In this document: positions 7,729-9,126 of the stretch, one piece after another
Layout: the number at the start of each line of letters is the position of its first letter
Numbering within the stretch: position 1 is the stretch's first letter
Made by a program: the position numbers and the translations under genes
Source: Bryobacterales bacterium
Lineage (GTDB): Bacteria; Acidobacteriota; Terriglobia; Bryobacterales; Bryobacteraceae
NCBI GenBank assembly: GCA_003132865.1
Contig: PKYZ01000850.1
Span: 1 to 9,126, forward strand
Length of the DNA: 9,126 bases
Reading direction: 5' to 3'
The notes under the pieces: model-generated
Databases searched by the model: none
Seen by the model: the letters and a program-made list of their open reading frames with translations, nothing else
Told to the model about the DNA's origin: nothing

Positions 7729-9126
7729 CTACTCCCGAAACCCGATGCTGGAGACTACCACGCCCAGTTCGCGGCGATCGCCGGGCACCGAGAAGGTGCG
7801 GTCGAGGGTGAGGGTCACCGTGGCGGTTTCGCCGGCAGGCGACTGCGGCGGGGACTTCAGAGTATAGGCGCCGGGTCCACTATACGTCTCGGACGCGACG
7901 ACGCGGCCATCCAGCAGCAGCTCGACGTGGCGCGCGGGCGCCGGATCGGGAATCGTGAATACCGCCTCGATGGGTAGAGGTTGGGCGGGACTCTTCAGCA
8001 ACACCACCGCGCTCGCCGACATCCAGCGCCACGCGCCGCCTTCCACGTCGTACAGGCCGCTGACGATCTGGGCGGGCGCTTCCGGCGCGTTCATGGGCAG
8101 GTAAGCGAGCGCCGGATGCCGGTCGAGCACCACCGCGGCACGCACGATGTCGATCGGCGCGGTAGAAATGTCGAACGGCCGGAGTCCTTTGCTGGCGGTC
8201 GAGTAGCCGGAGCGCGCCTCCAGTCCAATGAGTTGCAACGGCAACGAGGCGCGAAGGGGCTGCTCCGCGATGGTGGCAGTCGGCGCCGTGAATTCGACGG
8301 GATACGCGAGGCGGCTCGAAACCACGATGTCGCCGGCGCGGAGCACCTGGCCGCGTTCCAGCGGAAGCCCGCCATCGGCTTCCAGGTAGTAGCGCAGGCC
8401 CCATTCGCCATTGATGTAGACGCGGTGGCCGGCCGTCGCCGCGCGGATCTGCCGGGCGAAACGCCGGTAGCCATCCCAATGCTGGTAGTTCACGGTAGCG
8501 AGCGCCAGGCTGAGCGCCATCTGCGCGGCGAACCCGATGGCCAACCACCGCGGCCGCAGGCGCGACACGAGCAAGGCTACGGGAGCGGCCATGGGCAGCA
8601 GGTAGCGGGCCGATCCAGCGAAGAAGACCACCACCGCGCCGCCGAAGAACAGCGCAATCCACGCGGCGAGGAAACCGGTTTCGCGGCCGCGCCGCTTCCA
8701 GGCCAGCAGGATGGCGCCGGGCAGCAGTGCGGGGAAGACCAGAAAGCAGGCATGCACGGTGAGCGCGGCGGCGTTGCGGAGCTTGTTGGCGAGCGCCTGC
8801 AGGCCGTAGCTGCTCATGTATCCGGCGGCCACCGCGGCGGGTAGCGCGCCGGAGGAAAGGCGCTCGAACAATTCCCAGGCGAGAATCGCGGCGGGCGGAA
8901 CCAGCGTGAGGAGCCACGCGGTGCGATCCTTGCGCCGGTAAAGCCAGACGTAGACCGCCAGGATGGGAGTCAGAAAAACAGCTTGAAACGCGCTGAGCGC
9001 CGCCAGCGCCATGACGATCGCTGCGGGAATCCATTTGCCCGCAACGAAGCACGCAACGCTCGCCATCCAGAAGGTCAGAAACGGCAGATCGGATTCGAGC
9101 GAGTTGCCGTTGATGACGAAGGCCGG
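7729..9126 (-). CDS. GT-C membrane glycosyltransferase with C-terminal beta-rich domain (5' end outside the window)
   Basis: The frame is open to the window edge, giving 465 visible residues with the true start beyond 9126. The first visible residues, PAFVINGNSLESDLPFLTFWMASVA, belong to the PMT/ArnT-like GT-C superfamily, whose members use polyprenyl-phosphate sugars at the periplasmic face. About eight membrane segments follow up to about visible residue 210. A soluble region (about 220-350) begins with ATAGHRVYINGEWGLRYYLEA, typical of the periplasmic tail of these enzymes. The last 110 residues (SGLYDVEGGAWRWMSASAVVLL to the end) are rich in beta strands and have no membrane segment. They look like a beta-sandwich appended domain, possibly carbohydrate-binding, an inference from strand pattern only. 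The catalytic acidic loop lies in the missing N-terminal part. The stop at 7731-7729 is about 30 bases from the antitoxin remnant. Confidence 0.85.
   Translation of the reverse strand, partial: PAFVINGNSLESDLPFLTFWMASVACFVAGKWIPAAIVMALAALSAFQAVFLTPILAVYVWLYRRKDRTAWLLTLVPPAAILAWELFERLSSGALPAAVAAGYMSSYGLQALANKLRNAAALTVHACFLVFPALLPGAILLAWKRRGRETGFLAAWIALFFGGAVVVFFAGSARYLLPMAAPVALLVSRLRPRWLAIGFAAQMALSLALATVNYQHWDGYRRFARQIRAATAGHRVYINGEWGLRYYLEADGGLPLERGQVLRAGDIVVSSRLAYPVEFTAPTATIAEQPLRASLPLQLIGLEARSGYSTASKGLRPFDISTAPIDIVRAAVVLDRHPALAYLPMNAPEAPAQIVSGLYDVEGGAWRWMSASAVVLLKSPAQPLPIEAVFTIPDPAPARHVELLLDGRVVASETYSGPGAYTLKSPPQSPAGETATVTLTLDRTFSVPGDRRELGVVVSSIGFRE

Noticed and set aside
7880..9052. A 390-codon minus-strand frame overlapping the right-hand glycosyltransferase
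   Set aside because: Arg/Ala/Gly-rich shadow without membrane segments or motifs. The overlapping frame has clear GT-C features and runs cleanly to the window edge.

Overview
The window looks like chromosomal DNA from a GC-rich, Gram-negative soil-type bacterium. The best guess is Acidobacteriota, of the Solibacter/Bryobacter kind. That guess rests on GC-rich codon use, a PEP-CTERM sorted protein, a secreted enterochelin-esterase-type hydrolase, DUF29 and GT-C membrane glycosyltransferases together. No rRNA or other phylogenetic marker is present, so the assignment is soft. I see no tRNA, CRISPR array, prophage or complete insertion sequence.

Layout. Bases 1-375 carry no gene I can support. 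A small GNAT acetyltransferase (376-879, +) follows and is less GC-rich than most of its neighbours. Four minus-strand genes come next, read from right to left. DUF29 protein (4742-4305), secreted esterase (4261-3275) and an ArnT/PMT-like GT-C glycosyltransferase (3245-1794) are spaced 43 and 29 nt apart and may form one transcript. A PEP-CTERM surface protein (from 1678) has its own strong ribosome-binding site but is frameshifted in a run of six C. Its frame also runs about 100 codons past the sorting signal, into the antisense of the GNAT gene.

A 77-nt divergent intergenic region separates DUF29 from a two-gene plus-strand ABC exporter operon: ATPase 4820-5596 (TTG start) and a large polytopic permease 5593-7227, joined by an ATGA overlap. 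Between the permease and the right-hand gene lies a decayed type II toxin-antitoxin module on the minus strand. It holds a ribbon-helix-helix antitoxin remnant, lacking its N-terminus and with an amber codon where a Trp is expected, and a ParE toxin with two single-base deletions. Neither appears clearly as an intact open frame; they emerge only when the three frames are stitched together. The window ends inside a second GT-C glycosyltransferase (7729-9126, minus strand, 5' end outside) with a C-terminal beta-rich domain.

Functional reading. Two lipid-linked-sugar glycosyltransferases, a secreted esterase, a PEP-CTERM protein and an ABC exporter suggest an envelope/exopolysaccharide-flavoured neighbourhood, but no exosortase or polysaccharide polymerase is visible and the link is inference. 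I found no convincing new biological system. The most informative signals are the degenerate toxin-antitoxin locus and the disrupted PEP-CTERM gene.
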